From Margaritifera margaritifera (Eukaryota > Mollusca > Bivalvia > Unionida > Margaritiferidae): DNA of 64,000 nucleotides. The position numbers and the translations under genes were made by a program. Of the stretch, positions 12,077 to 24,099 are shown piece after piece. The stretch lies in the NCBI GenBank assembly GCA_029931535.1, contig JAQPZY010001660.1, positions 2,009,001 through 2,073,000 on the forward strand, given 5' to 3'. The notes under the pieces are model-generated. The model saw only the letters and a list, made by a program, of their open reading frames with translations. It was not told the DNA's origin and ran no database searches. The first letter of the stretch is position 1. Each line of letters starts with the position of its first letter.

Positions 12077-12189
12077 GGATCTCAATGGTTTCCTAGTTAT
12101 GATTCCAGGGGTAGGGACCCAGGAGGTTAAGGACAGACCCAGTAATCCCTGATGACTGCATAGCTTAACTCCCCTTATAATGCCAAGTA

Positions 12190-12482
12190 AATGGTAAGTG
12201 TATGTTCTTTAAGGTTGGAGCTATCAACAGTTTCTAAGTTATGAATCGGTGCCTATTTCCTGGAGAAGGGAGAGATTATGTGAAGAATGCTGGTTATATA
12301 ATTGACTTTACCTTTTTATGAATAGAAAGTTATATATAAACTTAATTTACAATGTAGCAACTATGTGCTCCAAGCTTTTCTTTCCCCTCGACAGTATAAA
12401 TGCATGTGTGAATTTGTATTCACAAACTGGCATATGTTAGCTACACAGGGGAGCGATACCAGGCCCACTTGGGCCTCTTGTT
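12190..12482 (+). repeat. Family C element, 3' fragment
   Basis: Matches 19990-20290, the 3' part of the family C element, through TGTAGCAACTATGTGCTC, AGCTTTTCTT and GAGCGATA. It ends in the terminal hairpin AGGCCCACTTGGGCCT followed by CTTGTT. The head and tandem core are absent, so this is an orphan 3' end. Confidence 0.75.
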
Positions 12483-13229
12483 AAAGGTTAATAATGTAAA
12501 TTTTGAACTGAAGTGTTATTTAGATACTATGTCCCAATTTAGAATAATTAAATAATTACCTTATTGTGAAAATAAATTTGTACATTTGATGACAAGAAGG
12601 AGAAAAAGTTGTTTAATATTTATTTAGGATCAATTTTCAAATCAAAGCATTATTTAAGTATTATTTCCTAATTTAACTTTAAAAGAAAAGAAAGTCTCTT
12701 TACAAATGTCTGAGTTTAATCCCAATGGTTTAAATAACACTGCCTGAATGGGAAGGAAGTTTTGAAGAGTTGAGTGCAGTCAGGACTGAGTCTACCAGTA
12801 GAAAAGACAAGAAAAGAAATGACAAATCTGATAGCACAGTTTTCATTACATTATTAACCTGACTTTAACTAGTTGCAGGAATGATATGAACATGTTGTTT
12901 GAGACTCAAAAAGGAGTCCTAGGTCATAAAAACTGTTGTTTTTTTTTTTTTTAAATGTAAGTCTAGTTTTATCAGTTCTTAAGGACATGGTTTCCAAATT
13001 TATAGTTTGTTGGGTCATATTTTGGATAAACATTGTGCTTTTTTTGAGGTTTTAACATGCTAAATGTTTAATATCACTGGATGAAGTATTTAGCATATGT
13101 CATAGTATATGTAATGTCACTGGCATGTTGTATTTCATTGTTCATGTTAATATATATCATAAAAAAGTAGTGTTTTTGCTATGATTTTTAACAGGAACAA
13201 AATGTTTTGAACAGGCATCAATACACATA
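12483..13229. other. Anonymous AT-rich DNA
   Basis: No coding signal or clear element limits. A stretch at 12555-12615 resembles the left flank of the family B element (about 5015-5080). Confidence 0.4.
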
Positions 13230-13231
13230 TA

Positions 13232-13278
13232 TTATATTATATTATATATATATATACACACACACATATAATATATTT
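13232..13278. repeat. (TA)n/(CA)n compound microsatellite
   Basis: Runs of ATATT, then TATATATATATA, ACACACACACA and TATAATATA. Simple sequence with no associated element visible. Confidence 0.85.
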
Positions 13279-13383
13279 AGAAACTATTTAGAAACTATTG
13301 TTGGTAGACAAATCATCATTTACAGTAAATGAATTTCAGTGCTTGCTTGCTTTTGAGTTCAACGTAGTATCCAAGTAAGACAT

Positions 13384-13567
13384 TTCAAGCCTTAATGGTT
13401 AGTGTGCTGGTCTCACAACTGAAAGGGTGCAGGTTTGAATCCTACCATCTGTTTAGCATGGATTAGCTACCATGGTGTGTCTGTGGGCAAAGCACTTTAC
13501 CACAGTTGCCTTGGCAGTAAATAATAATAATATGTTTCTGTGCCATACAAAACAAAACCAAACCAAA
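13384..13567 (+). mobile_element. tRNA-derived SINE, family 2, copy 1
   Basis: The head contains ATGGTTAGTGTGCTGGTCTC and box B GGTTTGAATCC. The body contains GCTACCATGGTGTGTCTG and GGGCAAAGCACTTTACC, and the tail is rich in ACCAAACC. The copy at 47588-47774 matches throughout. GGCAAGGCACTT is a body motif common in metazoan tRNA-SINEs. The 5' edge is slightly truncated and no convincing target duplication was found. Confidence 0.78.
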
Positions 13568-13994
13568 AAGTAACTTTGGTCTGGATCATAAAGTAGGTCA
13601 TGGTGACCCCCTTTAATTCTCTAGCATTGCTGCCACTTAATTAACTGAAAGGTTATTTTTTTTCCTATTTATTTCCAGTTAATAAGAGATAGGTGGAGAC
13701 CATACTAATCATAACATTTCTTTTCAGCTTCTAGAATTCTCCAAAATTAGCATTTTTATTTTTCCATTGTTGGTTTGCTTAATGCCACTAATAATATATC
13801 TTTTATATGATCTATATTAAATATGTAAAATATCTTATATATTCCCTTCAGATCCTTGAGGTAAAATATTCATTTTGATTTGTATAACACAAATGTTGTC
13901 AAACTTAATGCATGTTTGGATTTCCAAAATATAAATAACATTTTTCTCAGATTCAGCATTAATAGAAAATGAAAATACTTCCATTCATTCATAC

Positions 13995-14016
13995 TGAGAG
14001 AGAGAGAGAGAGAGAG
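13995..14016. repeat. (GA)n microsatellite
   Basis: An uninterrupted GA run of about 22 bp. Confidence 0.9.
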
Positions 14017-15763
14017 TCTGCATAATTTTTGTTGTAACCATTTGATTGTACAGTAGGAAAAACATGTTTTGACACAATTCTTAATATCTTAGGAAATGTC
14101 CATTCCGGAGTTAGGTATCCATTTTGAATTTCCAATCTTGGTGAGTAATTTAATGGAAAGTGATATTGCATTGTTGCTTTGAGTGTGATTAGCTGTTGTT
14201 GCTTGGTGTTTCCATGTACTCCCTTTTTAGGATAAAATATATTCCTGTATAGTTTAAATGCATATATCGTAAAAGTCAAGTCAAGGTAGAAGTGGATATA
14301 CCTCCATTAAAGATCAACACATTTATTTTGGCCCTTTTATTGCAACAGCTATTTGTTGATTTATCTCCAAAAAGAGAACTAAATATGTTGTTTTTTTAAT
14401 TCACAGTGGAAACTAGTCCTAAAGGAATAAATATTTTTTAAAAGTTCTGCTCAGTACAGAGTGATGGTTAAGGTCAGAGTGATTACATTATCTTTGTATA
14501 TTGAACAAAATTCTGGCAAAATTCAGTGTATTAATTTACAATTTCAGAGGGTTTTATATAAACCCTCTCAAGTTTATATAGTCAAAGAAAACATCTGCAT
14601 GCATGGAAGAAAAAATGGACTTTTTGTTTTTGCGTGTTTGGGTCACTGTTCACAGATGTTTCTGCTGCTGGTATTTAATGTATGTTTTAATAATATTTGA
14701 AAAGCAGCAAACAAAGCTATGGTAGTGATGGTTGGAGGGGGGCTTCAGGTAAAAATGCAAGACTGAGACTTTGATTAATTTGCATGCTGGTACTTACTGA
14801 TTAAGTCTTTTATGTCAAAAGATGATACTTTGAATGTATGAAATGTGAATAGTTATTTATTTTATGGCCAAATTCGGTATTTCTTAAGTATGGCATGCCA
14901 GTTGGTAGTGCAAGTCAGTTGGACGTGTGTATCACACAAACAACATGGAAATAAGACGTCGTCAGGTCATTGGATTCATTTTAATATTGCTGAAAACATA
15001 TGAGCCATTTGCTGGATAATGCAAATGATATACCATATATTCAGTTGATACCAAAACAATTCCAGCATGCAGACCATAGATGGATGCATGATAGTTTATG
15101 TATCAAACTGTTTATTGTATGTTCTTTTTTGTGTGTCTCACCTGTGAATAAATGACATAGGTATTGTGCTTCTGATGAAGGTGGCATCAATAACAGTAAG
15201 GTGTTGTCTTTTTGAAAGTTACATATTTTATACATCATTTATGATATTCAACTGCAGCTTTGATAGAATTGTATTTCCAGGTCCCAGTTTCACCAACATA
15301 AGCCATCACGTTAAGTCTAGATTTGAGAAATTTAATTGGTCAATATTAAGTCAGACTTAAATTTCAGATTGCTGGATTCTATACTTAAGTTCAGGTCCAG
15401 ACTAAGGATTTGTTGGTAAAATCCAGACCTGATATGCATAAAAGGAGTTTGTGTCTTACCAGAATAAACAAAAGCAAAGCACTATTTACTCATGCGGAAC
15501 ACCTTTTTTTTTCTTCTAATGATATTGATTCTGGGCATATTGAGTGAGATAACTGCTCTGTCTCAGATCCGATGTTATATATCACACACAAATACACTTA
15601 TTATACATACTGATTTATGAAATGGTCATGTAAATAAAACACAGTTAATTGCATTAACATTGCTTCCTGCTTCTCAGAATTTATATTTTTAATGTGAGGA
15701 AAAATGTGAAGTCTCAATTAGAAAAAAATTAGAAACAAAGCTTTTCGAGTGTTTTTTGGAATA
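14017..15763. other. Anonymous non-coding DNA
   Basis: Only short chance reading frames without recognisable domains; no element limits found. Confidence 0.4.
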
Positions 15764-15977
15764 TACTGTGAGTTCACTATTTTTTGTGGGGTAACAATTT
15801 TTGAGAATTTCCTGGTTTCTACAAGCATCAAATTTAAAGACTCATTAAACATAATCTTTTTGTAGAAACAAAAGTACCTATTCCCAATCCACACATTTAA
15901 TGATGAAAATGTATTTTTGTGTGTGTGTAAAACTGAAGAAATTGATAACTGTGAAAATAAACGAGTTCACACTAGTA
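15764..15977. mobile_element. MITE with CTGT-type ends
   Basis: The left end is TACTGTGAGTTCACTATTTT, then TTGTGGGG. The inverted right end is GAAAATAAACGAGTTCACA, then CTAGTA. The length of about 214 bp, the TA at the left edge and the absence of coding capacity fit a non-autonomous Tc1/mariner-type element. Related ends occur at 2600, 26460, 35474 and 48863. Confidence 0.55.
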
Positions 15978-17048
15978 AATTTTGGCACAAGGACACACAT
16001 CTTTAAAAAACTAATACCTCAACTGATAGATCCACTATTTTCATTTTCTTTACCAAATATTTGTTGTGAAAAATAGTAGTTACAGGATTTCTTCTATGAT
16101 GAGCCTGGGACACTTTCTTTGTAATTTGTTGAAACAGTAGGGAATCATTAAACATGACTTTCTGCAAGAAACAAATGCGTGAGCACTGGCTTATAATTGG
16201 AAAATTATGGCAGATTTAGATCTTAACTGCTCTACCAATGTCAGATTCAGAGGCAGAATCGTGGGGTGTGTCTATGGGGGGAGGGGAGGTCATTGGTTAA
16301 ATCTCTCTTTTCAAAGTGAATATATATATTACTTTTCATGGTAAAAAGAAATTAACCACTCCTTTTAAACAAAATAAAGATTCAAGGGTTGATATTGTAC
16401 TCAAAATACAAAAGCTTTCAGTGGCCTAAAAGGGGTGGGGGGTGGGGAGTGACATCAGATTGAGAATTGGTGCAGTAAACTTTTCTTTTTCTGTATATTT
16501 GGGTGAAATTACAGGCACTGGGACAACTATTTTGTCTGATTCGCTCTCTTACATGGACCCTGGTATAGCCAACTTGGGTCTGAGCTAAATAACAACCTGT
16601 CTTGAGAGACCACCCCTTAATCCAAGAAATAATGTTCTCAGTACAGGTGGTCTGTAATTAAAGATCATCACATTATATTACACAGTTGATCCATATATGA
16701 AAACTCTAGTCTTTTATGACAGGTGGTCTTTCAAGTCAGGTTTTGCTCTAGTACTGGATTTGTTTGCATGAAGTGCATTGAAGAGCCATGTTTTGATCAA
16801 ATATTCTAATACTTTAATAAATATGAAATGGACAAGCAAAGAAAAGAGAAAAAAAGATAAAGAGAAAAAACTTTGCATTTATTATAAACACCCAGTTCCT
16901 TATTGACAGACTGCCTGTAAATGATCAGAATGGTTCTGGCAGTCTTTCAGATGGGAAAACTGTAAACTACAATATTTATGTATCATTTCACTTTCAAGAA
17001 TTCAGTGTATTAAGCATATTTGCAAGCTAAAATTTTACATATTTCCTA

Positions 17049-17166
17049 GCAGTATATATGGTGTACACTGTATTTGCAGTATATATGGTGTACACTGTAT
17101 TAGCAGTATATATGGTGTACACTATTAACAGTATATATGGTGTTCACTGTATTAGCAGTATATATG
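17049..17166 (+). repeat. 27-bp minisatellite, left block
   Basis: Tandem units of GCAGTATATATGGTGTACAC plus TGTATTA, period 27, four to five copies. The array is split by a MITE and resumes at 17440. Confidence 0.9.
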
Positions 17167-17174
17167 GTGTACAC

Positions 17175-17431
17175 TAGGGGTGAAACGATTCATCAGTATA
17201 TCGATGCATCAATACTTTTGCCATATCGATACACGTATCGATATAAGAGGTGAAGAATCGATATAAAACGATACTTAACTAATATAAGTTACTTTAATCT
17301 TCAGCAGTCATGAATAATTATTAGTCGTTTGCCTTTTTATTCTTAAACTGAGAATCGATAATGTATCATATCATAGGCTGTGTATTATGAATCATATCGA
17401 TACGTGGCACAGGTGTATCATTTCACCCCTA
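17175..17431. mobile_element. 257-bp hAT-like MITE
   Basis: Terminal inverted repeats TAGGGGTGAAACGAT and ATCATTTCACCCCTA (one mismatch) are flanked on both sides by an identical 8-bp duplication, GTGTACAC (17167-17174 and 17432-17439). An 8-bp duplication is typical of hAT elements. Subterminal TATCGAT motifs recur on both sides (ATATCGATGCATC, ATATCGATACACGTATCGAT, ATATCGATACGTGG), as expected for transposase-binding sites. Non-coding. Confidence 0.88.
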
Positions 17432-17439
17432 GTGTACAC

Positions 17440-17603
17440 TGTATTAGCAGTATCTATAGTGTACACTTTATTAGCAGTATATATGGTGTACACTATTAAC
17501 AGTATATATGGTGTACACTGTATTAGCAGTATATATGGTGTTCACTGTATTAGCAGTATATATGGTGTTCACTGTATTAGCAGTATATATGGTGTTCACT
17601 GTA
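17440..17603 (+). repeat. 27-bp minisatellite, right block
   Basis: Continues the array at 17049-17166. The last units carry GTTCAC instead of GTACAC, a diagnostic variant that has spread over at least three neighbouring units. Confidence 0.88.
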
Positions 17604-19027
17604 ATGTACTTCATGCTTTGACTTGAAAATTTATATTTGATGCTTTTGATCAACTATGTACAGTGTACCAACAATTTAATGCCAGCATGAATAAGCATGC
17701 AATGTAGAGACTTTTGAAGTATAAATTCTATGAGATTAATGCCATTTTGAATACCAAAGTTTTCTTCTTTTAAAAGTACTGAAAACATCAGTTTTTTACA
17801 TGAAGATGCCAGACTTGTTGCAAAAGTGATGATTCTTTAGCTTGCAGTTTTGGTTCCCCTGTTTGAAAATTTTGTATTCCCCTTAATTAGTGTATGAGAT
17901 TATTATGAGCAGCTGGTCAGATGCTATTTATCTAATTTCTAAGTTAATTAGAAACTGGATGGTCACTTAGCTACCAAAAAATAATAGTAACTTAGTTACT
18001 AAACCTCTGATTCATAGCTTGGAAACTACTGAGATCCCTACCATATGCATGTACTTACTGAGTATGAAAAAACAAGCGCACATAACCAACTGACATTTGT
18101 CCCGGGATAGTTCTTACCCAGAGGGACCTATCCAAGAGTGACCTTCACAGTAGAGGTCAAAATGGAAAAGCATGTCAATACATGTTTTACAAATGCAGAA
18201 CTCTAGTTCATACCTCGACTAGCAAACTTGGTTGCCTTCTGACAATTCTTGTTAATATGACTACAAGGTGGGGTGATTCTCGACAGTTCAAGGACAGTGG
18301 TGCTGCAGTAAATTGCCAGATGCAGCAAATTAGCAATGAAAATATATGTACTTTCAAAGCAGAGAAAAATATCTGTACTTTGAAAGCAAAGAAAAACACG
18401 ACTTTATCCAAGCTTAAATTGAAATACTTGAAGGGGAAAGGCAATAATGATGAATGTTGAACATTTTTTGTTGGTGAACAATTGGTGCAAGGCAGTAATG
18501 ATATATGTTCGACATTTTATTGTGGGCAAACAATTAGTGCAGAAGTGATTTTTTTTTTAATTAGACTTTATATTTTAGGGTAGTGGCATGGAGATTTGGT
18601 ACTATAGATTTTTATCTGCTCAAACATTGACTTTTAACCTTGTAAAAAATAGTCTAGACAAGAATATGTATATTGTATTTTACTCTTCTGACTTTTGAGT
18701 GGCAAAGTAGTCATTGAAAAGGAAGTTTCACATTCCTGTTGCTCTGTCTTCCTGCATGTCATTATAATCATATGTAACAGAAGAAATCAAGTCAATCAGG
18801 TGCAGATTTTTTAAAACTTTAAATAGAAATATGAAATTTTTTTTTAGGCACAATAACATTTCATTTAAGTAAAAATTTTAATATGCTTGGCATTATGTTT
18901 TAACACCTTTTTTGTTGTTTGTTTCATTGTGCATGAGATATTATAATGTTGTATTAACCCAATTAATGTATGATTTATCAAGGTTTATGTCAGACATTTA
19001 CAGTCTGTACATATTTCATCTTCAGTT
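17604..19027. other. Anonymous non-coding DNA
   Basis: A 92-codon open frame at 18182-18460 has no recognisable domain and low-complexity lysine-rich composition, so I do not call it a gene. Confidence 0.4.
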
Positions 19028-19287
19028 TTGTCTCACCTGCAAATCATAGGTAAGACAAAAGAATTACTTTTCTGATTGTATTGTTGTTGTCATGGAGATC
19101 TGCTTTTCGTTTTACAGCAATTATGTAAGTTTTTGCATTTATCTACTTTTCTCTGATCTGCTGATACTGCTGTACAGTCATGAAACTTGATGGGTGTATT
19201 CATCTTCTTGAAGGGTACTACCCACCACAGGCATAAGTAGGGCACGGTGAACTGCTTTTCACACTCCAGTGATCACGTTAAGTTTTT
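19028..19287 (+). repeat. Family D tandem array, left part
   Basis: Units of about 130-200 bp contain AAGTTTTTGCATTTAGCTC, CTGATACTG, GTCATGAAACTTGATGGGTG and ATTCATCTTCTTGAAGG. The array is interrupted by the family C element and continues at 20291. Confidence 0.75.
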
Positions 19288-20290
19288 AGATCCCCAGGCC
19301 ATAAGGCCAGGTGAGCTTATGGTATGTTCTGTCTTGCATCATGTGTCGTGATGCTGATCTGCCAATCAGATATAGCTACACCATTATTATAAATATAAAA
19401 ATATTTAAACAACTTCTCACAAACCACTCAGCAGAATATGAATAAATTGGACAGAAAGCATCCTGGCATGAAGGTCTTTTACATTTGTTCACATGTTGAT
19501 CCACCATCAAATATGGCCAATGTTTTTTAAAAATAGAAAAACATTTAAATGACTTCTCAAAAACTGCTGAACAGAATTTGACCAAATTTGAAAGAAAGCA
19601 TCCTGGCATGAAGTTCTTTCAAATTTGTTTAAATGATGCTGATCCACTTTCAGATATGGCCATGGTCACTAAAAATAGATAAACCTATAAACAACTTCTC
19701 AAAAACTGCTCAACAGAATTTGACCAGATTTTACAGAAAGCATATCTGCCATCCAATATGGTTACCGTTACTAAAAGTTTAAAAACCTTGAAACGACTGC
19801 TCATATAGCACTAGACAGAATTTAACCAAATTTGATAGAAAGCATCCTGGCATGAAGGTCTTTCAGATTTGTTTAAATGATGCCAATCTGCCATAAAATA
19901 TGGTCCCTGTTACTAAAAATATAAAAACCTTTAAACAGTGTCTCAAAAACCACACAACAGAATTTGACAAAATTTGACGAAAAAGCAAATGCCAAGTAAG
20001 TGTATATTTTAAGGGTGGAGTTATGACACGGCCAAGTCCCCAGGGAGAGATCATTGGGACAATTCTGGTTGTATAAATGGCTTGTCTTTTTTATGAAGAG
20101 AAAGGGATCCTATATATATTGTCTAGGAAAGAAGATAAATGAACCAACATTAATAGACATTGTAGCAACTATGTGCTCAAAGCTTTTCTTACCCCTCAAC
20201 AGTTTCAATATATGTGTGTATTTGCATTTGCGAGCTGTCATGTGTGAGCTACCAGTTGAGCGATATCATACCCCAGTTGGGCCTCTTGTT
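19288..20290 (+). repeat. Family C tandem-unit element, full-length copy
   Basis: Starts immediately after a T-run with AGATCCCCAGGCCATAAGGC, a hairpin followed by GTGAGCTTATGG. The core units (about 150 bp) share CAGAATTTGACCAAATTTGA, AAGCATCCTGGCATGAAG, TGATGCTGATC, AAATATGGCCA and ACTTCTCAAAAACTGCTC. A unique 3' part ends TTGGGCCTCTTGTT. It is inserted into family D with no duplication: joining the flanks restores AAGTTTTT|GGAATTAGTCCAG, matching AAGTTTTTGCATTTAGCTCAG elsewhere in the array. Confidence 0.82.
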
Positions 20291-20770
20291 GGAATTAGTC
20301 CAGTTTCTCTGATACTGTTGTATTGACGGTCATGAAACTTGATGTGTGTATTCATCTTGGAGTGTACTACTTAACCATGGACAAAAGTAGGTCATTGTGG
20401 CCAAGTTTTCTTGCTCCAGCAATTATGTTTTTGCATTTAGCTCAGTTTTTCTGACAACATTATATGTACAGTCCAGAAATCTGAAACCTGATGGGTTTAT
20501 TCATCTAGAGGATACTACCCACCATGGGCAACGGAAGGTCATGGTGACCTACTTTTCATGATCCAGTGATTATTTTAAGTTTTTGCATTTAGCTCAGTTT
20601 CTTTGATACAGTTGTGTGTACATTATGAAATTTGATAATTATTAATATTAAGACTATTAATACCTCAATGACCTACATTTACATTTACACTGATTTACTT
20701 TTCTTGCTTTAGTGACTTTGCAAGCTTTGTGAATTATGTCTTGGTGGAGGAGGTGAGACATAATATTCTG
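20291..20770 (+). repeat. Family D tandem array, right part
   Basis: Three further units sharing ATTCATC, ACTACCCACCA, GGTCATGGTGACC, CCAGTGATTAT and AAGTTTTTGCATTTAGCTC with 19028-19287. Confidence 0.75.
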
Positions 20771-21471
20771 CAGAAATCTTGTTTCACAGGGATATATTTT
20801 TGTAATCCAATTCTAGCTCTTTTCACTCTTTGTCCTGATGGATTTTTGTGTATGCCACTTTTTCAACTCATAAGCATCCTTTGAATTTCTGAGATCTTAT
20901 TCTGAATGGGTCCTTATTTTTCTTTTAAACAACACAAAATAAAAGTTTTTCCTACATCTGATTTGTACGATTGCATTTTTATATGAAAATTTTAATGTCA
21001 AACTAATCTTCATTTTAATGATGTTAAATGATGTTCTGATCTAAAATTCATACAACTTTTATACATTGAGTGTTTACAATCTCTTTAATTGAGAATAACA
21101 TTTTAAAAATGAAGTCTATAATGTATGGTTGCTGACAGAATTTCTTGCTTAATCAAAAAAAGTTTTGTAATTGCTAGGTCTTGTCTTGATTCATTTGCCA
21201 CTCCCAGCTCGCTTGGCAAGTGCCATGTCAAAGAACAATGTTGTTTCCTCCAATGGTTGTATGAGGACAATTCATGGTTTGTTGATAATTTGATATGGTA
21301 TACTTACAAGCACAAAGAAAAAGCATTAAATGTTGTGAAAAATCTGTTGTTTATTTTCCTGCCAGCAGTTTCTGAAGATCTGTTGTGATTTGTTCCTCAT
21401 TTGGTCCATTACTTATTAATGACCACTAGGACAGTGCAAGACAGCATATTGTGATTATTATTCATTTAACT

Positions 21472-21475
<4 letters not shown>

Positions 21476-21505
<30 letters not shown>

Positions 21506-21565
21506 TGATGACTTAATAGAGCGCTTATTCTTTTAAAAAGCTCTAAGTGCTTTACAACATAACAT
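21476..21565 (+). repeat. (TAA)n next to a GCGCTT-type interspersed repeat
   Basis: An (ATA)n run leads into TGATGATGACTTAATAGAGC, then GCTTATTC, with AGCTCTAAGTGCTTTACA about 30 bases on. This short unit with a trinucleotide edge recurs in many invertebrate genomes, as far as I remember. Only one copy is seen here. Confidence 0.5.
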
Positions 21566-21805
21566 TAACACATAAAGGCATTAAAAAAAAAATTTTTTTT
21601 TTAAAAAACATAATAGGAGGAAATCCCTGAATATGTTTTTCACAAAAGAAAATAAGGAGAAGCAGGATTAAAATTATTACTTTCATCAGTTACATCTTAC
21701 TAAATTGTATGTTACACACTGATCTTATCAAGGTAAATTTGAGATAATTTTCTCAGAAATAAAAAAATCAAGTATAAACACAGATTAGTTATAAAGAATT
21801 ACCCT

Positions 21806-22083
21806 ATACATACATACATACATACATACATACATACATACATACATACATACATACATACATACATACATACATACATACATACATACATACATACATA
21901 CATACATACATACATACATACATACATACATACATACATACATACATACATACATACATACATACATACATACATACATACATACATACATACATACATA
22001 CATACATACATACATACATACATACATACATACATACATACATACATACATACATACATACATACATACATACATACATACAT
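21806..22083. repeat. (TACA)n tetranucleotide array, about 278 bp
   Basis: About 69 uninterrupted copies. All open frames over it (Tyr-Val-Cys-Met repeats) are consequences of the array and are not genes. Its purity suggests a young, length-variable locus, or an assembly-limited length. Confidence 0.97.
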
Positions 22084-22730
22084 TTTGTCATGAGGCAGCC
22101 CAATGTAGGTGTAGGTGAGGGTTTTTTTTTATATTTTGTATTTTGTATGCTCCTGTTGGGGAAAAAAAAGAACTCAGATGTTTAGTAAAACTAGTTTGTG
22201 TAGCAGATGCAGCTATTCAGTCTTTCTTGATAACACAAAGTTCCAGGATAGTGATTCATTGTTGCGCTTAGATTCAAAAGTCTGAATGACCTTTTAATTA
22301 CACTCCATGATTATATAATTAAGAGTTGGGTATTTGTTACATTTTTAGGATATGGTTTTTAAAAGTCAAATGCCCATTGGGCTTTTCATGGATGTAAAAC
22401 TGAAAAATTTCCCAATCATGTTCCAATAATTTTTCATCCTTTAAATGTTCTTAATTTGTAAAAGACCTAATAGATTTACATTTGTTAATTGATATTTTGG
22501 GGCATTATTGTTGGTAAATGTTAGCTTGAGTTCCGAGTGAACTTTCAGGAAAATTCTTTGCATATAGTGCAAGCTTTATGTCAGCTCCTATTGAAAATTA
22601 ATTTTGCCTGTTTAGATATTTTAAACATGCTACATTTTGTTCCACGTGGAAACATAAAATAAGTTTATGTATCCAAACTGGGCCATGGGTATATTTAGTC
22701 TGAGTTTTCTTGTCATCAAAACCCTCAACC

Positions 22731-22924
22731 TACCATATATACTCACTTATAAGACGATACCAACTGCAAACTGCATAGACCCAGATCTGGGTCTATGCAG
22801 TTTGTAAGGACTAATCAGTAGAACAAACAACATAGATCCTGATCTGCCGGCACATTATGTGACGGCAGATCAGGGTCTATGTTGTTTGCATTTGGACCCG
22901 GCTTATACCCGAGTACATACGGTA
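22731..22924. mobile_element. MITE with nested palindromes
   Basis: The outer inverted ends are TACCATATATACTCACTTAT and, reverse complemented from the right, TACCGTATGTACTCGGGTAT. Inside are a perfect 38-bp palindrome at 22767-22804 (arm CAAACTGCATAGACCCAGA) and a second inverted repeat at 22824-22888 with 26-bp arms, one mismatch and a 13-base loop. No coding capacity. Confidence 0.82.
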
Positions 22925-23052
22925 GGTTTATTCTTACTTTCAGCATTACCTGTATTGTTTTGTAAAACAATATGCATACAGAATTTATTTCTGTTTCAGT
23001 TATCAGAGTTTGAGGTGATCAAACCATAAACTGTAATGCACTTAATTTTCAG

Positions 23053-23226
23053 AAATTGACTAAAGATGCCTATGATGAAGATCCCAGCTTGAAGATAAAA
23101 CCTCGCAAGAGTATGTCTGTTAATGTTCCTGATAGTGAGAAGAAACGTACTCCTGGTAAGAAACCTGTGGAGGACACCCCCAAGAAGAGAATGTTTTCCA
23201 TGTTCAAAACTGTATTTGAACACTGT
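23053..23226 (+). CDS. Polybromo-1 exon: linker and start of bromodomain 4
   Basis: 58 codons, phase 0 at both ends. The acceptor TTTTCAG ends at 23052 and the donor GTAAGT starts at 23227. The first 43 residues are a Lys/Arg/Pro-rich linker (KIKPRKSMSVN, SEKKRTPGKKPVEDTPKK), typical between polybromo bromodomains. The last residues, KKRMFSMFKTVFEHC, form helix Z of bromodomain 4 and correspond to the KQRMKILFNVV region of vertebrate PBRM1. An exon encoding the end of bromodomain 3 must lie upstream, but none is recognisable in 1-23052. Confidence 0.85.
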
Positions 23227-24099
23227 GTAAGTCACATTTATGCAAACATAGAGTGGTACTGTAATATGTAATTGTTAGACAAGTAATATTAAAGAAGTAG
23301 ATTGCTGGACTCTGTGTGAGGAATTCTATCTTGAGAACTTAAAAAAACATGAAGTAAGTTCACTTACAACCGACTTGAGATTAAAAATTTTTGGAGATCA
23401 AGTTACCAATATTTGTCCCAATGTAGATTGAAATTGTATTATATGAAACAAATTTCACATGTCTGTAGGGGGAAACTATAAGGAATTGTACACAATTTTT
23501 TCACTGTTTCTCAATATTTAAAGCAAGGAAAAAACATCATTTAGAAAAACAAGAAAAAAATGATGCAGAAGTATAATTGCAGTGTATCTGGTCGTTGGAA
23601 ATGTTCCTATTTTCTGCCAATTATTTTAAACTTCAGATTATATGAGGAAGTTTAATTACATTGTCACATTTCTAGTTACATATACACCTTTCTTTTTTTA
23701 TGTCTTGTAAAGAATAAATAGTACTCTGTCATTATAACACTTATCATGGAAAGCCATGAAAGTGACCTGTGTTACAGAGGGAACCTTATACTGAGGCATG
23801 TTCTAAGAAGGCTGTGTCTTGATAATGCATTACAATACAAAAATAGAGTATTTAATTATGTGAAATTACATTTTTATTAGTGAACCAAGAAGTAAAATAA
23901 AGTGAAATAGAGTAGTTATGATAAAACAAAATGTAAGTATTTACATGAAATCAGTAACCACACTTGCACTATAAGAAGGGTGGCAGTATACTAAGGGGCT
24001 TTAATGTGAGAGGTATATTCATTACATATTCTTGTGGTCCAAGCTTGTATATACCTTATTTTGAATGAGAGGTACATGTAATAAAATCTTTTTGTCCAG

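Noticed and set aside
17049..17603. Regular 27-bp repeats resembling a CRISPR array
   Set aside because: Units are directly adjacent with no unique spacers, and the DNA is animal; it is a minisatellite.
18182..18460. 92-codon frame with FKAEKNICTLKAKKN repeats
   Set aside because: Low complexity, no domain, no supporting splice or promoter signals.
21785..22103. Three overlapping minus-strand reading frames of repeated Met-Tyr-Val-Cys
   Set aside because: They are only the translation of the TACA microsatellite; all frames are open because the repeat has no stop.
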